Assembly: GCF_010668805.1 (NCBI RefSeq)
Contig: NZ_WUFT01000015.1
Location: 62,001-126,000 of the forward strand
From: Rhizobium phaseoli
GTDB lineage: Bacteria; Pseudomonadota; Alphaproteobacteria; Rhizobiales; Rhizobiaceae
DNA length: 64,000 bases
Direction of reading: 5' to 3'
Shown: positions 8,315-17,109 of the stretch, in pieces
How positions within the stretch are numbered: the stretch's first letter is position 1
Layout: every line of letters starts with the position of its first letter
Program-made: the position numbers and the translations under genes
Notes under the pieces: model-generated
Told to the model about the DNA's origin: nothing
Database searches by the model: none
The model's input: only the letters and a program-made list of their open reading frames with translations

Positions 8315-9853
8315 TCAGGGCTGCTGCGGCGGTACCGCGTCCTGACCCTGATCCGGCTCCTGCTCCTGGTCTGGCTCCAGGCCCTGCTCTTGATCCGGAC
8401 CGTCCGGCCCCTTGACCACCTGCCCGTTGACGGCGATCGCGCCATCGCGGCTGATGCTGATATCCCAGCGCGAGCGTCCATCCGCATCGGTCTTGGCAAA
8501 GCCCTTCACCATCATGATGCCGAAGGAGACCTGGTTGAGATCAGGATCCGTCTTGGCAAGCTCCTGGACCGCGGCGATCGTCTTGTCGAGATCGCGGGCA
8601 AGGATGGTCGCCTCCATCGAATAGTCCTTCTGGCTATCGACTCGTCCTTCGATCTTGCCAGTCATGTCGATATCGTAGACATCCGACTTGGCGCTGATCT
8701 TCGGAAATTCGACTGTCAGCTGGCCGTCGCGGAAGAGCTTCTTGCCCATCTCCTCGCCGCTCGTCTCCGGTGCCTTGTCATTGAAATCCATCGCCATGAA
8801 GGCATCGCCAAAACTTGCGAAATCCAGGTTAGGAACAGCAAGCTGCAGATCGAAGCTGGTCGGCATGAAGGCCGAATAGCTTGCCGGCATCAACGGGCTG
8901 TCGAGGCTGATGTCTTGCGCATTCATGCCGAAGCCGAAACGCATGGCGTCGCTCGGCCCATCCATGGCGACGTTATAGCCGAACGCCTTGACGCCGCCAT
9001 TGCCCATCTGGGTGTTGACGGTCAGATTGTTGACCCCGATCGTCTCACTGAACGAGGTGAGAAGTGGGAAGGCCTCCTTGAGGATTCCCTTGATCTTGCC
9101 GCTGTTTTCGGGGCTCAACTCCTTCTCTTCGACATGATCGAGAATGAAGAAGACCATCTCGCGGATCTGCTTAACCGGCAGGTCGTTCACCTTGGCCTCG
9201 ACATTGATCGAGTCGGCACGGATTTCAACGGGCGGCATCTGCGCGCCGGAAACCTGCTCGACGAAAGTCGACATCGAGCCGCTGCCCGTAAGATCGATAC
9301 GCCCGTTGCCGCCTGCGCTGTCCGTCGAACTCAGCTTCTGGTCCATGCTGGCGATGCTGGCGTTGACTTCGTCGGTGTCGGATTTGCTGGTGAGCTTGAT
9401 GTCCTTGGCCGTAGAGGTGCCGGAGCGCAGATAGCTGATCGCAGGGTCGAAGACGCCGGCGTAAACAAGCGACGCGATGGAATAGGAGAAATCCGTCGGC
9501 TTCTCGTCCTTGCCCTTGAAATGGCCGGAGACGTTGAATTTGTTGTCACCCTCGATGTTCCAGAGGCCGCTATCGAGCGGTGTGGCGAACGTCGAGAACG
9601 GCGCCAGGCCGTTGATCGTGAACGTCGCCGGATCGACCTTGGTCAGCAGCTTCGCCAGATCGTAGATGATCTCGTAGCGCGTGCCCGCCGGATTGACGGT
9701 GACCAGGCCGCTCTTCGCCAACTCCTTGGGAAGCAGCTTCGTCAGAGTATCCTTGACCGCATTGGCGCCGTCCTGGTTGATCTCGACGCTCTGCGCCGTA
9801 GTGACAAGGCAAAGTGCCAGCAAGCTCGTTGCCGTGACAAGTTTGAGACGCAT
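8315..9853 (-). CDS. Exported protein of unknown function (512 residues)
   Basis: Begins with a clear Sec signal peptide (MRLKLVTATSLLALCLVTTAQS, cleavage probably after residue 20-22). The start at 9853 has GAGGAG about 10 nt upstream; a longer frame to 9976 would hide the signal peptide and is rejected. The mature part consists of repeated beta-rich stretches of LPS-transport/AsmA or DUF2125-like appearance (for example GLWNIEGDNKFNVSGHFKG and KSDVYDIDMTGKIEGRVD), which suggests a periplasmic lipid- or envelope-associated role, but I do not recognise the family firmly. The last ~30 residues are a low-complexity PDQEQ-rich tail. Monocistronic between prs and rplY. Confidence 0.78.
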   Translation of the reverse strand: MRLKLVTATSLLALCLVTTAQSVEINQDGANAVKDTLTKLLPKELAKSGLVTVNPAGTRYEIIYDLAKLLTKVDPATFTINGLAPFSTFATPLDSGLWNIEGDNKFNVSGHFKGKDEKPTDFSYSIASLVYAGVFDPAISYLRSGTSTAKDIKLTSKSDTDEVNASIASMDQKLSSTDSAGGNGRIDLTGSGSMSTFVEQVSGAQMPPVEIRADSINVEAKVNDLPVKQIREMVFFILDHVEEKELSPENSGKIKGILKEAFPLLTSFSETIGVNNLTVNTQMGNGGVKAFGYNVAMDGPSDAMRFGFGMNAQDISLDSPLMPASYSAFMPTSFDLQLAVPNLDFASFGDAFMAMDFNDKAPETSGEEMGKKLFRDGQLTVEFPKISAKSDVYDIDMTGKIEGRVDSQKDYSMEATILARDLDKTIAAVQELAKTDPDLNQVSFGIMMVKGFAKTDADGRSRWDISISRDGAIAVNGQVVKGPDGPDQEQGLEPDQEQEPDQGQDAVPPQQP

Positions 9854-10198
9854 AGTCCGATTTCTCCTCAACCGCTTTTTGAATGCGGCATCCAAAGAGG
9901 TGAAGCGCGCCGATGTCAACCTCGACCGCAGTGGGAATAGCAATTTTGCCGCTTCCATCACCGTCGATGTCATCACTCGATGTCGAGTGCAGCTACGCTT
10001 GCCGAAGGGCGGATACCAGCGGAAAACACCCTCAATCCGTAACTTGCGTTTCCGAGCGACTTATAATATAGGCCACCGGTCCGCGTAGACACCCTTGGAG
10101 GCAATGCGGATGAGGTTGGGTCATACCCGCCTCCGGTTCGTCGGAGCAAGGCTTTTGCCCGCCGTCGAACTCTCCAAATAACCTCGAAAGGAATAGCC
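9854..10198. other. Intergenic leader region upstream of rplY
   Basis: 345 bp between two divergent genes. A TATAAT lies at 10062-10067 on the plus strand, with TTGCGT only 12 nt before it, so the -35 is unclear. The transcript would have a leader of about 125 nt containing a GAGGTTGGGT/ACCCGCCTC hairpin near 10112-10133. AGGAAT precedes the rplY ATG. No other gene is seen. Confidence 0.4.
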
Positions 10199-10807
10199 AT
10201 GAGCCAGGAAACTTACGAGCTCAAGGCCGAGGCGCGCGAACGGGTTGGTAAGGGGTCCGCCCGTGAACTTCGCCGCAACGGTTTAATTCCCGCTGTCATC
10301 TATGGTGACAAGCAGGCCCCCATTGCCATCGCTCTCAACACCAATGAGGTGACGAAGCGCATTCATGCCGGTGGTTTCATGACCACCGTGGCGACGATCG
10401 AAGTCGACGGCAAGACGTACAAGGTTCTGCCGAAGGACTATCAGCTCGATCCGGTCCGTGACTTCACGATGCATGTCGATTTTCTGCGCGTCTCCGGCAA
10501 CACCCAGGTGACCGTCGAAATCCCCGTTCACTTCATCAATGAAGCGAAGTCCCCGGGCATCAAGGTCGGCGGCGTTCTGAACATCGTTCGCCATGAAGTC
10601 GAAGTTCATTGCCCGGCCGATGCGATCCCTGAATTCTTCAACGTTGACCTCAACGGCAAGAAGATCGGCGACAGCATCCATATTTCGGAAGTCACCCTGC
10701 CGAAGGGCGTCACCCCGGTCATCGACCGCGACTTCACGATCGCGACCATCATTGCCCCGGCCGGCGGCATTGACGAGACCGCTGCAGAAGGCGGAGCCGA
10801 AGCCTGA
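10199..10807 (+). CDS. rplY: 50S ribosomal protein L25/general stress protein Ctc
   Basis: Binds 5S rRNA in the large ribosomal subunit. The 202-residue length is that of the long (TL5/Ctc) form with an N-terminal L25 domain (residues 1-95, ending in MHVDFLRV) and a C-terminal beta domain (residues 100-190). The N-terminal LKAEARERVGKGSARELRRNGLIPAVIYG is the family signature for 5S rRNA binding. A hairpin terminator follows 28 bp after the stop. The order rplY, pth, ychF downstream is conserved in many proteobacteria, here interrupted by a GGDEF-EAL gene and a binding-protein gene. Confidence 0.96.
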   Translation: MSQETYELKAEARERVGKGSARELRRNGLIPAVIYGDKQAPIAIALNTNEVTKRIHAGGFMTTVATIEVDGKTYKVLPKDYQLDPVRDFTMHVDFLRVSGNTQVTVEIPVHFINEAKSPGIKVGGVLNIVRHEVEVHCPADAIPEFFNVDLNGKKIGDSIHISEVTLPKGVTPVIDRDFTIATIIAPAGGIDETAAEGGAEA

Positions 10808-10835
10808 TCGCTTCGACCAATTTGTAAAGCATATG

Positions 10836-10864
10836 GCCCGCTTTCCCCTGGAGAGCGGGCTTTT
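10836..10864 (+). terminator. Rho-independent terminator of rplY
   Basis: GCCCGCT (10836-10842) pairs with AGCGGGC (10854-10860) and is followed by TTTT. Confidence 0.75.
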
Positions 10865-10994
10865 CATTGCCCAGCAAAGGCCTGCGTTTCAGCAAATTTA
10901 ATATATTCGTGAAAGCATGCCCCGTCAGCTGCGAAGAAGCCTGCCCGAACACGCAGCAGCAAATTTGGCCGGCCTGGGGGAGTAGACGGAACCG

Positions 10995-13346
10995 ATGAAC
11001 AATTCCGTTGAGAACAGATTTTTTGCGATAGTTTGCGGAGCGCTGCTTGTTTTTGTCGCTCCCCTCTTTGTTCTCTTCCTTTTTCTTTCCTCGGAACGAG
11101 CCGACAAGGAAATACGCGATCATATTTCCGTTCTTCTTGTCGCCAATGCCCAGGCGCTGGCAAAGCCGCTCTGGGATCTCGATGAGGAGAGCGTCACCCA
11201 GATCAGCGCGACGGTCGTTTCGCAGGGTGCCATCGTCAAGGTCGAGGTGCGCGACCAGTCGGGCCAGCTCGACATCAGTCAGTCCACCATTCCGCGCTCC
11301 TTCGACGGCAAGCTCGTCCAGGTGTCGCGTGCCATCATCTACAACACCGTCGACGGTCCGAAGAACCTCGGCAGCATCAGCGTCTATTATCCGGCGCTCG
11401 GTCTGTTTTCCGGCCTGAAGCAGGAAGAGGTCGTCTTCATCTCGATCTTCATCTTCGCGGTGCTGACCGTTTTCGGCACCGCGCTGATCGGCAACCGTTT
11501 CTTCGTCATCCAGCCGCTGATGCGGCTGACGGCAGCCATCGAGGCCACCCGCCAGCTGGGCTCCCGTCATCATGTCGACTGGCAGTCGAATGACGAGATG
11601 GGGCGGCTTGCCCGCAGCTTCAACGAGATGCAGACCAAGCTTGAAAGCGAGGAAAAGGAGCTGAAGCTCGCCCACCGCCGCGCCACCGACATCTATAATT
11701 TGACGCCCGCCATGCTCTTCTCGCTCGATGAGGAAGGTCGCATCACCGCCGTCAGCGATTACTGGCTGCTTGCCACAGGATATAACCGCGCCGCCGTCAT
11801 CGGCCGCAACTTCGCCGATCTGGTCACATCAACCACCCGCGACAAGTTCCTCAAGCGCCGCTTGGCTGAGAGCGGCATGACCGTCACGGTCAAGTTCGTC
11901 TGCCTGGATGGCCGCATCATGGACGTCCTCATCATGGAATCGGAGGCGGAAGCCGGCGTTCACGACCGTCTCTCGCTATCGGTCATGACCGATGTGACCG
12001 AACTCAAGGCCTCCGAGGATCGCAACCACCGCCAGGCGATCACCGACCATTTGACCGGGCTTCTCAATCGCCAGGGCTTCGAAGCCGTCCTCGACAACAA
12101 GATCGCCGCCGCCGACGCGGCAGGCCAGGAGCTCGCCTGCCTCTTTGTCGATCTCGATCGCTTCAAATGGATCAACGACAATATGGGCCATGCCGCCGGC
12201 GACATGGCGCTGATCGAACTCGTCGAGCGTCTGAAGACCTATCTTGCCCCCTCCGATGAGGCGGCCCGTCTCGGCGGCGACGAATTTGCCATCTTGCTGC
12301 CGGCCAAAGACGCCGAAAAACGCGCCAAGGTGATGTGCGAGCAGATCGCCTCGATCTTCGAAACGCCGTTCGCCCCCGACATGCATCTGAGTGCCTCCGT
12401 CGGTATCGCCATCTATCCGCACCATGCTGCAACCGCGGCCGAACTGCTGCAGAAATCCGACCTGGCGATGTATGCCAAGAAACGCGACGGCAAGAATGGC
12501 GCGCAGCTCTTCGACAACGCCATGCTCGACCGGGCCCGCAGCCGCGCGGAGATCGAGGCCAATATCGAAGCCGGCCTCGTCGACAACTGGTTCGAGGCCT
12601 TCCTGCAGCCGATCGTCAATCTGAACGGTCGCGGTATTGCCGGCTTCGAAGCGCTGATGCGCCTCAACCATCCGCACAAGGGCTTGATGCCGCCGGCCGA
12701 GATCATCAGCGTCGCCGAAGAGACGGCAAAGATCGTCCGCGTCGGCAACGTCATCATGGAAAAGGCGATCTGCAATCTCGCCAAGATCTCCCGCATACCA
12801 GGCATGCAAGATACCTATCTCGCCATCAACTTCTCGCCGCTGCAGTTCGAGCCGGCGCTGCCGGCCCGCCTCGCTGCCATCGTCGGTCGCCATGGCATCC
12901 GCCCCGAGCGAATCGTCGTCGAGATCACCGAAGCCGTGTTGATGCACGACAACCCGCAGATCCGTATGATCGTCACCGAGCTTCGCCGCTTCGGCTGCCG
13001 CATCGCGCTTGACGATTTCGGCACCGGCTATTCGTCGTTGAGCTACCTCAACCGCTTCCCTGTCGACATCATCAAGATCGATCAGTCCTTCACCCGCGCC
13101 ATCAACGACGGTGATGACGACGTGCGCCAGAAGAGCCGCATGCTGATCGAAGGCATTACCACGCTCTCCCACAAGATGAACTGCACCGTCATCGCCGAGG
13201 GCATCGAGACCGAAGAGGAATGCCGCACGCTTCACCAGATGGGGCTTGATTATGGCCAAGGCTACCTCTTCCATCGTCCGCAGCACGCAGCCATGCTGAT
13301 CGAGCAACTGATGGCCTCGGAATCGGCCGTCGCACGCGCCTCATGA
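10995..13346 (+). CDS. Membrane-bound GGDEF-EAL cyclic-di-GMP enzyme with HAMP and PAS domains
   Basis: A 783-residue inner-membrane protein. Layout: TM1 (about 9-33), a periplasmic sensor domain (~35-145), TM2 (~148-172), HAMP (~173-225), PAS (~235-340), GGDEF (~350-510) and EAL (~525-770). The diguanylate cyclase motif RLGGDEFAIL is intact near residue 427, but the RxxD inhibitory site just before it reads APSD, so product inhibition is probably lost. The EAL side has EALMRLNHP, NFSPLQF, EITEAVL, DDFGTGYSSLSYL, KIDQSF and AEGIE, as in active phosphodiesterases. A binding-protein gene starts 11 bp downstream and may be its sensory partner. Net activity cannot be told from sequence. Confidence 0.93.
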   Translation: MNNSVENRFFAIVCGALLVFVAPLFVLFLFLSSERADKEIRDHISVLLVANAQALAKPLWDLDEESVTQISATVVSQGAIVKVEVRDQSGQLDISQSTIPRSFDGKLVQVSRAIIYNTVDGPKNLGSISVYYPALGLFSGLKQEEVVFISIFIFAVLTVFGTALIGNRFFVIQPLMRLTAAIEATRQLGSRHHVDWQSNDEMGRLARSFNEMQTKLESEEKELKLAHRRATDIYNLTPAMLFSLDEEGRITAVSDYWLLATGYNRAAVIGRNFADLVTSTTRDKFLKRRLAESGMTVTVKFVCLDGRIMDVLIMESEAEAGVHDRLSLSVMTDVTELKASEDRNHRQAITDHLTGLLNRQGFEAVLDNKIAAADAAGQELACLFVDLDRFKWINDNMGHAAGDMALIELVERLKTYLAPSDEAARLGGDEFAILLPAKDAEKRAKVMCEQIASIFETPFAPDMHLSASVGIAIYPHHAATAAELLQKSDLAMYAKKRDGKNGAQLFDNAMLDRARSRAEIEANIEAGLVDNWFEAFLQPIVNLNGRGIAGFEALMRLNHPHKGLMPPAEIISVAEETAKIVRVGNVIMEKAICNLAKISRIPGMQDTYLAINFSPLQFEPALPARLAAIVGRHGIRPERIVVEITEAVLMHDNPQIRMIVTELRRFGCRIALDDFGTGYSSLSYLNRFPVDIIKIDQSFTRAINDGDDDVRQKSRMLIEGITTLSHKMNCTVIAEGIETEEECRTLHQMGLDYGQGYLFHRPQHAAMLIEQLMASESAVARAS

Positions 13347-13356
13347 AGGAAATGAT

Positions 13357-14073
13357 ATGATGAAAAAGCTGCTGCTTCTCGCATGTCTGGCGCTGCCCGG
13401 CGCCGCCCACGCGCAAACGGTGACCTTCACCACCGAGGATTACGCACCCTTCAACTATCGCGACGGCAAGGAGATCAAGGGCGCGACGGTCGAGCAGGTC
13501 GAAAAGGTGATGGCCGCGATCGGCGTCGACTACACGATCGAGATCATGCCGTGGGCGCGCGCCTTCGGCCTCGCCCGCACGGCGCCGATGACCTGTGTCT
13601 TCGCGACCGCCCACAATGGCGCCCGCGACCCGTTGTTCAAATGGGTCGAGCCACTGCTCATCGATCGCAACATCCTGATCACCCGCAAGGGTTCGGGTGT
13701 CACCGCCAACAATCTGGACGAGGCGAAGAAATACACCATCGGCACGCAGCGCGAGGATTATACCGAGACGATCCTGAAGGAGAAGGGTTTCACCAAGCTC
13801 GATGTCGCCAGCGACTTCAACGCGACGCTGCGCAAGCTGCTCGGCGGACGCATCGACATGATGCCGATCTCCGAACTCTATTTCGAAAAGCTGAAGGCCG
13901 ACCAGCCGGTGGAAATGGTGACCGTACTTTCCGCCCAGCCGATGAGCATCGCCTGCGAGAAGAACTTTCCGGACGATCTGCTTGTCAGGATGCAGGCTGC
14001 CCTCGACAAGCTCATCGCCGATGGCGACCAAAAACAGATCTTCCTGAAATACGGCATGAACCTTTCGGAGTGA
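13357..14073 (+). CDS. Periplasmic solute-binding protein (SBP_bac_3-like)
   Basis: A 238-residue protein with a Sec signal peptide (KKLLLLACLALPGAAHA, cleavage about residue 20) and the two-lobed family 3 binding fold: TFTTEDYAPFNYRDGKEIKGATVEQVEKVMAAIG at the N-terminus and KYTIGTQREDYTETILKEKGF in the hinge region. No permease or ATPase genes lie next to it, which is unusual for a transporter component; it is 11 bp after a membrane GGDEF-EAL gene, so it could deliver a ligand signal to that protein's periplasmic domain. Two adjacent ATGs (13357 and 13360) are possible. The ligand is unknown. Confidence 0.87.
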   Translation: MMKKLLLLACLALPGAAHAQTVTFTTEDYAPFNYRDGKEIKGATVEQVEKVMAAIGVDYTIEIMPWARAFGLARTAPMTCVFATAHNGARDPLFKWVEPLLIDRNILITRKGSGVTANNLDEAKKYTIGTQREDYTETILKEKGFTKLDVASDFNATLRKLLGGRIDMMPISELYFEKLKADQPVEMVTVLSAQPMSIACEKNFPDDLLVRMQAALDKLIADGDQKQIFLKYGMNLSE

Positions 14074-14162
14074 CGCGGCGGGCGGGCTTGCCCTTTCCGC
14101 TTGACTTTGCTTTCGTTTCCGGGTGGTGAACGTGGGCAAAAGTTAAGCGAGGACGACAGGCC

Positions 14163-14894
14163 ATGCTGATCATCGCGGGTCTCGGCAATCCCGGCGGTAA
14201 ATACGCCGGCAACCGCCACAATATCGGCTTCATGGCCGTCGACGCCATTCATCGGCGTCACAGCTTCTCGCCCTGGTCGAAGAAATTCAGGGCCGAGATC
14301 GCCGAGGGCGAGCTCGGCGGCGAGAAGGTTCTGCTGATCAAGCCGCAGACTTTCATGAACCTCTCCGGCGAGGCCGTCGGCGAAGCGATGCGCTTCTACA
14401 AGCTCCAGCCCGCCGATCTTGTCGCGATCTATGACGAACTCGACCTTCCCTCGGGCAAGGCACGGCTGAAGACCGGCGGCGGCCATGGCGGCCACAACGG
14501 CATCAAGTCACTGGATGCCCATTGCGGCAAGGAGTACCGGCGGCTACGCCTCGGCATCGGCCATCCCGGCATCAAGGAAATGGTGCAGAACCACGTGCTC
14601 GGCGATTTCGCCAAGGCCGACAAGGTCTGGCTGGAGCCGCTTCTCGATACCCTCGCCGACAATGCCGACATGCTGGTGCGAAACGAAGATTCGCAACTGA
14701 TGAACAAGATCGCGCTGGCGCTCGGCGGCAAGGCCGAGGAGGAGAAGCCGCGGAAGGACACCAAGACGACCGAAAAGAAGCCGGCCGGCCAGTCGCATAT
14801 CCACCAGGCCCGCAATCACAATCAGCCGAAGGTGCTGGCCACCGGCCCGATGGCCGATATTCTGAAGAAGATGTTCGGCAACAAGGGGGAATAA
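14163..14894 (+). CDS. pth: Peptidyl-tRNA hydrolase with C-terminal extension
   Basis: Releases tRNA from prematurely dropped peptidyl-tRNA. Catalytic and family residues are present: GLGNPGGKYAGNRHNIGF (His near residue 22), KPQTFMNLSGEAV near 59-71, YDELDLPSGK near 92-101 and GGHGGHNGIKSL near 107-118. At 243 residues it is about 45 longer than the usual 190-200; the extra C-terminal segment is Lys/Glu/Thr rich, then has an His/Asn-rich stretch and ends in MADILKKMFGNKGE. GAGGACGACAGGCC precedes the ATG. A GNAT gene follows closely. Confidence 0.95.
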   Translation: MLIIAGLGNPGGKYAGNRHNIGFMAVDAIHRRHSFSPWSKKFRAEIAEGELGGEKVLLIKPQTFMNLSGEAVGEAMRFYKLQPADLVAIYDELDLPSGKARLKTGGGHGGHNGIKSLDAHCGKEYRRLRLGIGHPGIKEMVQNHVLGDFAKADKVWLEPLLDTLADNADMLVRNEDSQLMNKIALALGGKAEEEKPRKDTKTTEKKPAGQSHIHQARNHNQPKVLATGPMADILKKMFGNKGE

Positions 14895-14899
14895 GGCCG

Positions 14900-15352
14900 G
14901 TGCCGGAGCAGAATGTCGCCATCCGCGCCGCCGTTGCAAGCGATCTACCGGGATTGACCCTCCTCTATCAGCATTTGAACCCGGCCGATCCGGTTCTCGA
15001 CCAAGCCATGGCCGAAGAACGCTTCTCCGCCATCCTCGCTCAGCCCGGCATGACCGTATTCATCGGCTTTGCAGGCGATCTCGCCGCTGCCACCGCCACG
15101 TTGATCGTCGTGCCGAACCTGACGCGGAACGGCGCCTCCTATGCGCTGATCGAAAACGTCGTCACCCATGCCGATCACCGCCAGCGCGGTTATGCCGGCG
15201 GCGTCATCGGCCATGCTGTGACTGAGGCTTGGAGGGCCGGCTGCTACAAGGTGATGCTGCTCACCGGCTCGACGAACCCGGCAACGCATCGCTTCTACGA
15301 AAACTGCGGCTTCGTGCGAGGTAAGACCGGCTTTCAGATCCGCCGGCCCTGA
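14900..15352 (+). CDS. GNAT-family N-acetyltransferase
   Basis: A 150-residue acetyltransferase. The GTG start at 14900 is preferred because GGGGGA, which overlaps the end of pth, lies 9 nt upstream and the protein then begins MPEQNVAIRAAVASDL, the usual GNAT N-terminus. The acetyl-CoA binding motif VVTHADHRQRGYAGGVIGHA is at about residues 88-107 and NPATHRFYENCGFVRG near 132-147. Only 5 bp separate it from pth, so co-transcription is likely. The acceptor substrate is unknown. Confidence 0.87.
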   Translation: MPEQNVAIRAAVASDLPGLTLLYQHLNPADPVLDQAMAEERFSAILAQPGMTVFIGFAGDLAAATATLIVVPNLTRNGASYALIENVVTHADHRQRGYAGGVIGHAVTEAWRAGCYKVMLLTGSTNPATHRFYENCGFVRGKTGFQIRRP

Positions 15353-15360
15353 ATCCGAAC

Positions 15361-15672
15361 TTATTCCTCCGGCTCCGTCGTGAACATCAACGGAAAGCCC
15401 ATTTCCTTCGCAAGGTCTATGCCCTCCTTGGCCTTGGTCTCGGCAATATCCCTGGCGCAGACCACGACCACGCAGGAGCCGAGCTTGTGCGCAGTCATCA
15501 TCACCCGGTAGCCAGCCTCCTCGCTCATACGGAAGACGGACTTCAGGATCACGATGACCAACTCACGCGGGGTATAATCGTCATTGACGAGAATGACTTT
15601 GTAGAGCTTCGGCTTGTCCAGCTTCAGCTTCACCTTGGTCTTCGGCTTAAGGGCAATGTCATTGTCACTCAT
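15361..15672 (-). CDS. clpS: ATP-dependent Clp protease adaptor ClpS
   Basis: A 103-residue N-recognin that brings N-degron substrates to ClpAP. The core KVILVNDDYTPRELVIVIL (residues 25-43) holds the Asn-Asp-Asp of the N-end-rule pocket, and AHKLGSCVVVVCARDIAETK the later substrate- and ClpA-contacting part. The N-terminal KPKTKVKLKLDKPKLY replaces the more usual acidic tail and resembles what I recall of the second paralogue (ClpS2) of Rhizobiales; the paralogue assignment is a guess. Convergent with the GNAT gene (8 bp apart). A ClpP-like subunit is encoded at 53101 but is not linked. Confidence 0.93.
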   Translation of the reverse strand: MSDNDIALKPKTKVKLKLDKPKLYKVILVNDDYTPRELVIVILKSVFRMSEEAGYRVMMTAHKLGSCVVVVCARDIAETKAKEGIDLAKEMGFPLMFTTEPEE

Positions 15673-15987
15673 CGGAAAAATCCACCCGTTGACATGGGTC
15701 AGGAAATGTCAAAACCATTTCGTCATTGTCGATGACGAGTTTTCGACGGACCGTCGCCGCAATTCCCCGTTTTAAATGCAGCAGCGCCAGTCTGGCATCG
15801 AGAGGGTCAAGTGGTAACCGGCATAGTGGCGACATACGCCGTGCGCCGAAATCCCCGTCGCCGTCAAGAATAGGTCAGCACCAATCCATCGGCAAGTGAG
15901 CAAGGTAAAAGCTCTCTAAGACTTGACCACATTGCTCCTTTATCCCATAGGCACCAGCAACGAATTTAAGAACAGCAGGTATTCGCC
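15673..15987. other. Divergent intergenic region clpS/ychF
   Basis: 315 bp without a gene. The only structure noticed is a possible ychF promoter (listed separately) and a short GACGGACCGTC palindrome near 15748-15758. No repeat, hairpin terminator or small frame with a ribosome site was seen. Confidence 0.4.
15923..15950 (+). promoter_or_regulatory. Possible ychF promoter
   Basis: TTGACC at 15923-15928 (good -35) with CCATAG at 15945-15950 after 16 nt, about 38 bp before the ychF start. The -10 is weak. Confidence 0.4.
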
Positions 15988-17091
15988 ATGGGTTTCAAAT
16001 GCGGCATCGTCGGCCTGCCGAACGTCGGCAAATCGACCCTCTTCAACGCACTCACCAAGACGGCCGCGGCACAGGCGGCGAACTATCCCTTCTGCACCAT
16101 CGAGCCGAACACCGGCGAAGTCGCCGTGCCCGATCCGCGCATGCGCAAGCTTGCCGACATCGCCAAGTCGAAGGAGCTGATCCCGACCCGCATCTCCTTC
16201 GTCGACATCGCCGGCCTGGTGCGCGGCGCCTCGAAGGGTGAAGGCCTCGGCAACCAGTTCCTCGCCAATATCCGCGAAGTCGATGCCATCGTCCATGTGC
16301 TGCGCTGCTTCGAAGACAGCGACATCACCCATGTCGAAGGCCGCATCAACCCAGTCGCCGATGCCGAGACGATCGAGACCGAGCTGATGCTCGCCGACCT
16401 CGAAAGTCTGGAGCGCCGCACCGAGCAGACGCGCAAGCGCGCCACCGGCAAGGACAAGGAATCGATGGCGATGCTGCCGATCATGGACGCGTCGCTGAAG
16501 CTCCTGAATGAAGGCAAGCCGGTGCGCACGCTGCTGTCGACGCTCGATGCCGAGGAAATCGCAATCCTCAAGAGCCTCAACCTTTTGACCTCGCATCCTG
16601 TGCTCTACGTCTGCAACGTCGCCGAGGCCGAGGCCTCCACAGGCAATGAATTCACCGAGGCCGTCGCCGTCATGGCTCGGGAACAGGGCGCTGAGACCGT
16701 CGTCATCTCGGCGGCGATCGAGGCTGAGGTCGCTCAGCTTCCCGAGGATGAGGCCAAGGAATTCCTCTCCGCCCTCGACCTTGACGAGGCAGGCCTCGAC
16801 CGGCTGATCCGCGCCGGTTACAAGCTGCTCCACCTCATCACCTATTTCACCGTCGGCCCGAAGGAAACGCGTGCCTGGACGATCGAGCGCGGCACCAAGG
16901 CGCCGCAGGCCGCCGGCGTCATCCATTCGGATTTCGAGCGTGGCTTCATCCGCGCCAATACCATCGCCTATGACGACTACATCAAATACAACGGCGAAGC
17001 CGGCGCCAAGGATGCCGGCAAGGCGCGTGACGAAGGCAAGGAATACGTCGTCCAGGACGGCGACGTCATCCACTTCCGCTTCAACACCTGA
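15988..17091 (+). CDS. ychF: YchF/Obg-type redox-regulated ATPase
   Basis: A 367-residue Obg-class P-loop NTPase that binds ribosomes and, unlike most relatives, hydrolyses ATP. The P-loop GLPNVGKSTLFNALT is at residues 8-22, the switch region with DIAGLVRGASKGEGLGNQFL near 70-90, and the NVAEAE sequence replaces the canonical NKxD guanine-specificity motif near residue 210, which is the hallmark of YchF. The C-terminal TGS domain (residues ~280-365) ends KEYVVQDGDVIHFRFNT. CAGCAGGT upstream is a weak ribosome site. Downstream is a convergent DUF2157 gene. Confidence 0.96.
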   Translation: MGFKCGIVGLPNVGKSTLFNALTKTAAAQAANYPFCTIEPNTGEVAVPDPRMRKLADIAKSKELIPTRISFVDIAGLVRGASKGEGLGNQFLANIREVDAIVHVLRCFEDSDITHVEGRINPVADAETIETELMLADLESLERRTEQTRKRATGKDKESMAMLPIMDASLKLLNEGKPVRTLLSTLDAEEIAILKSLNLLTSHPVLYVCNVAEAEASTGNEFTEAVAVMAREQGAETVVISAAIEAEVAQLPEDEAKEFLSALDLDEAGLDRLIRAGYKLLHLITYFTVGPKETRAWTIERGTKAPQAAGVIHSDFERGFIRANTIAYDDYIKYNGEAGAKDAGKARDEGKEYVVQDGDVIHFRFNT

Positions 17092-17109
17092 TAGGAATTG
17101 GCTGCCGCC

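Noticed and set aside
8390..9940. A 516-codon plus-strand frame over the exported protein gene
   Set aside because: The minus-strand gene has a signal peptide and a ribosome site; the plus frame has no family features.
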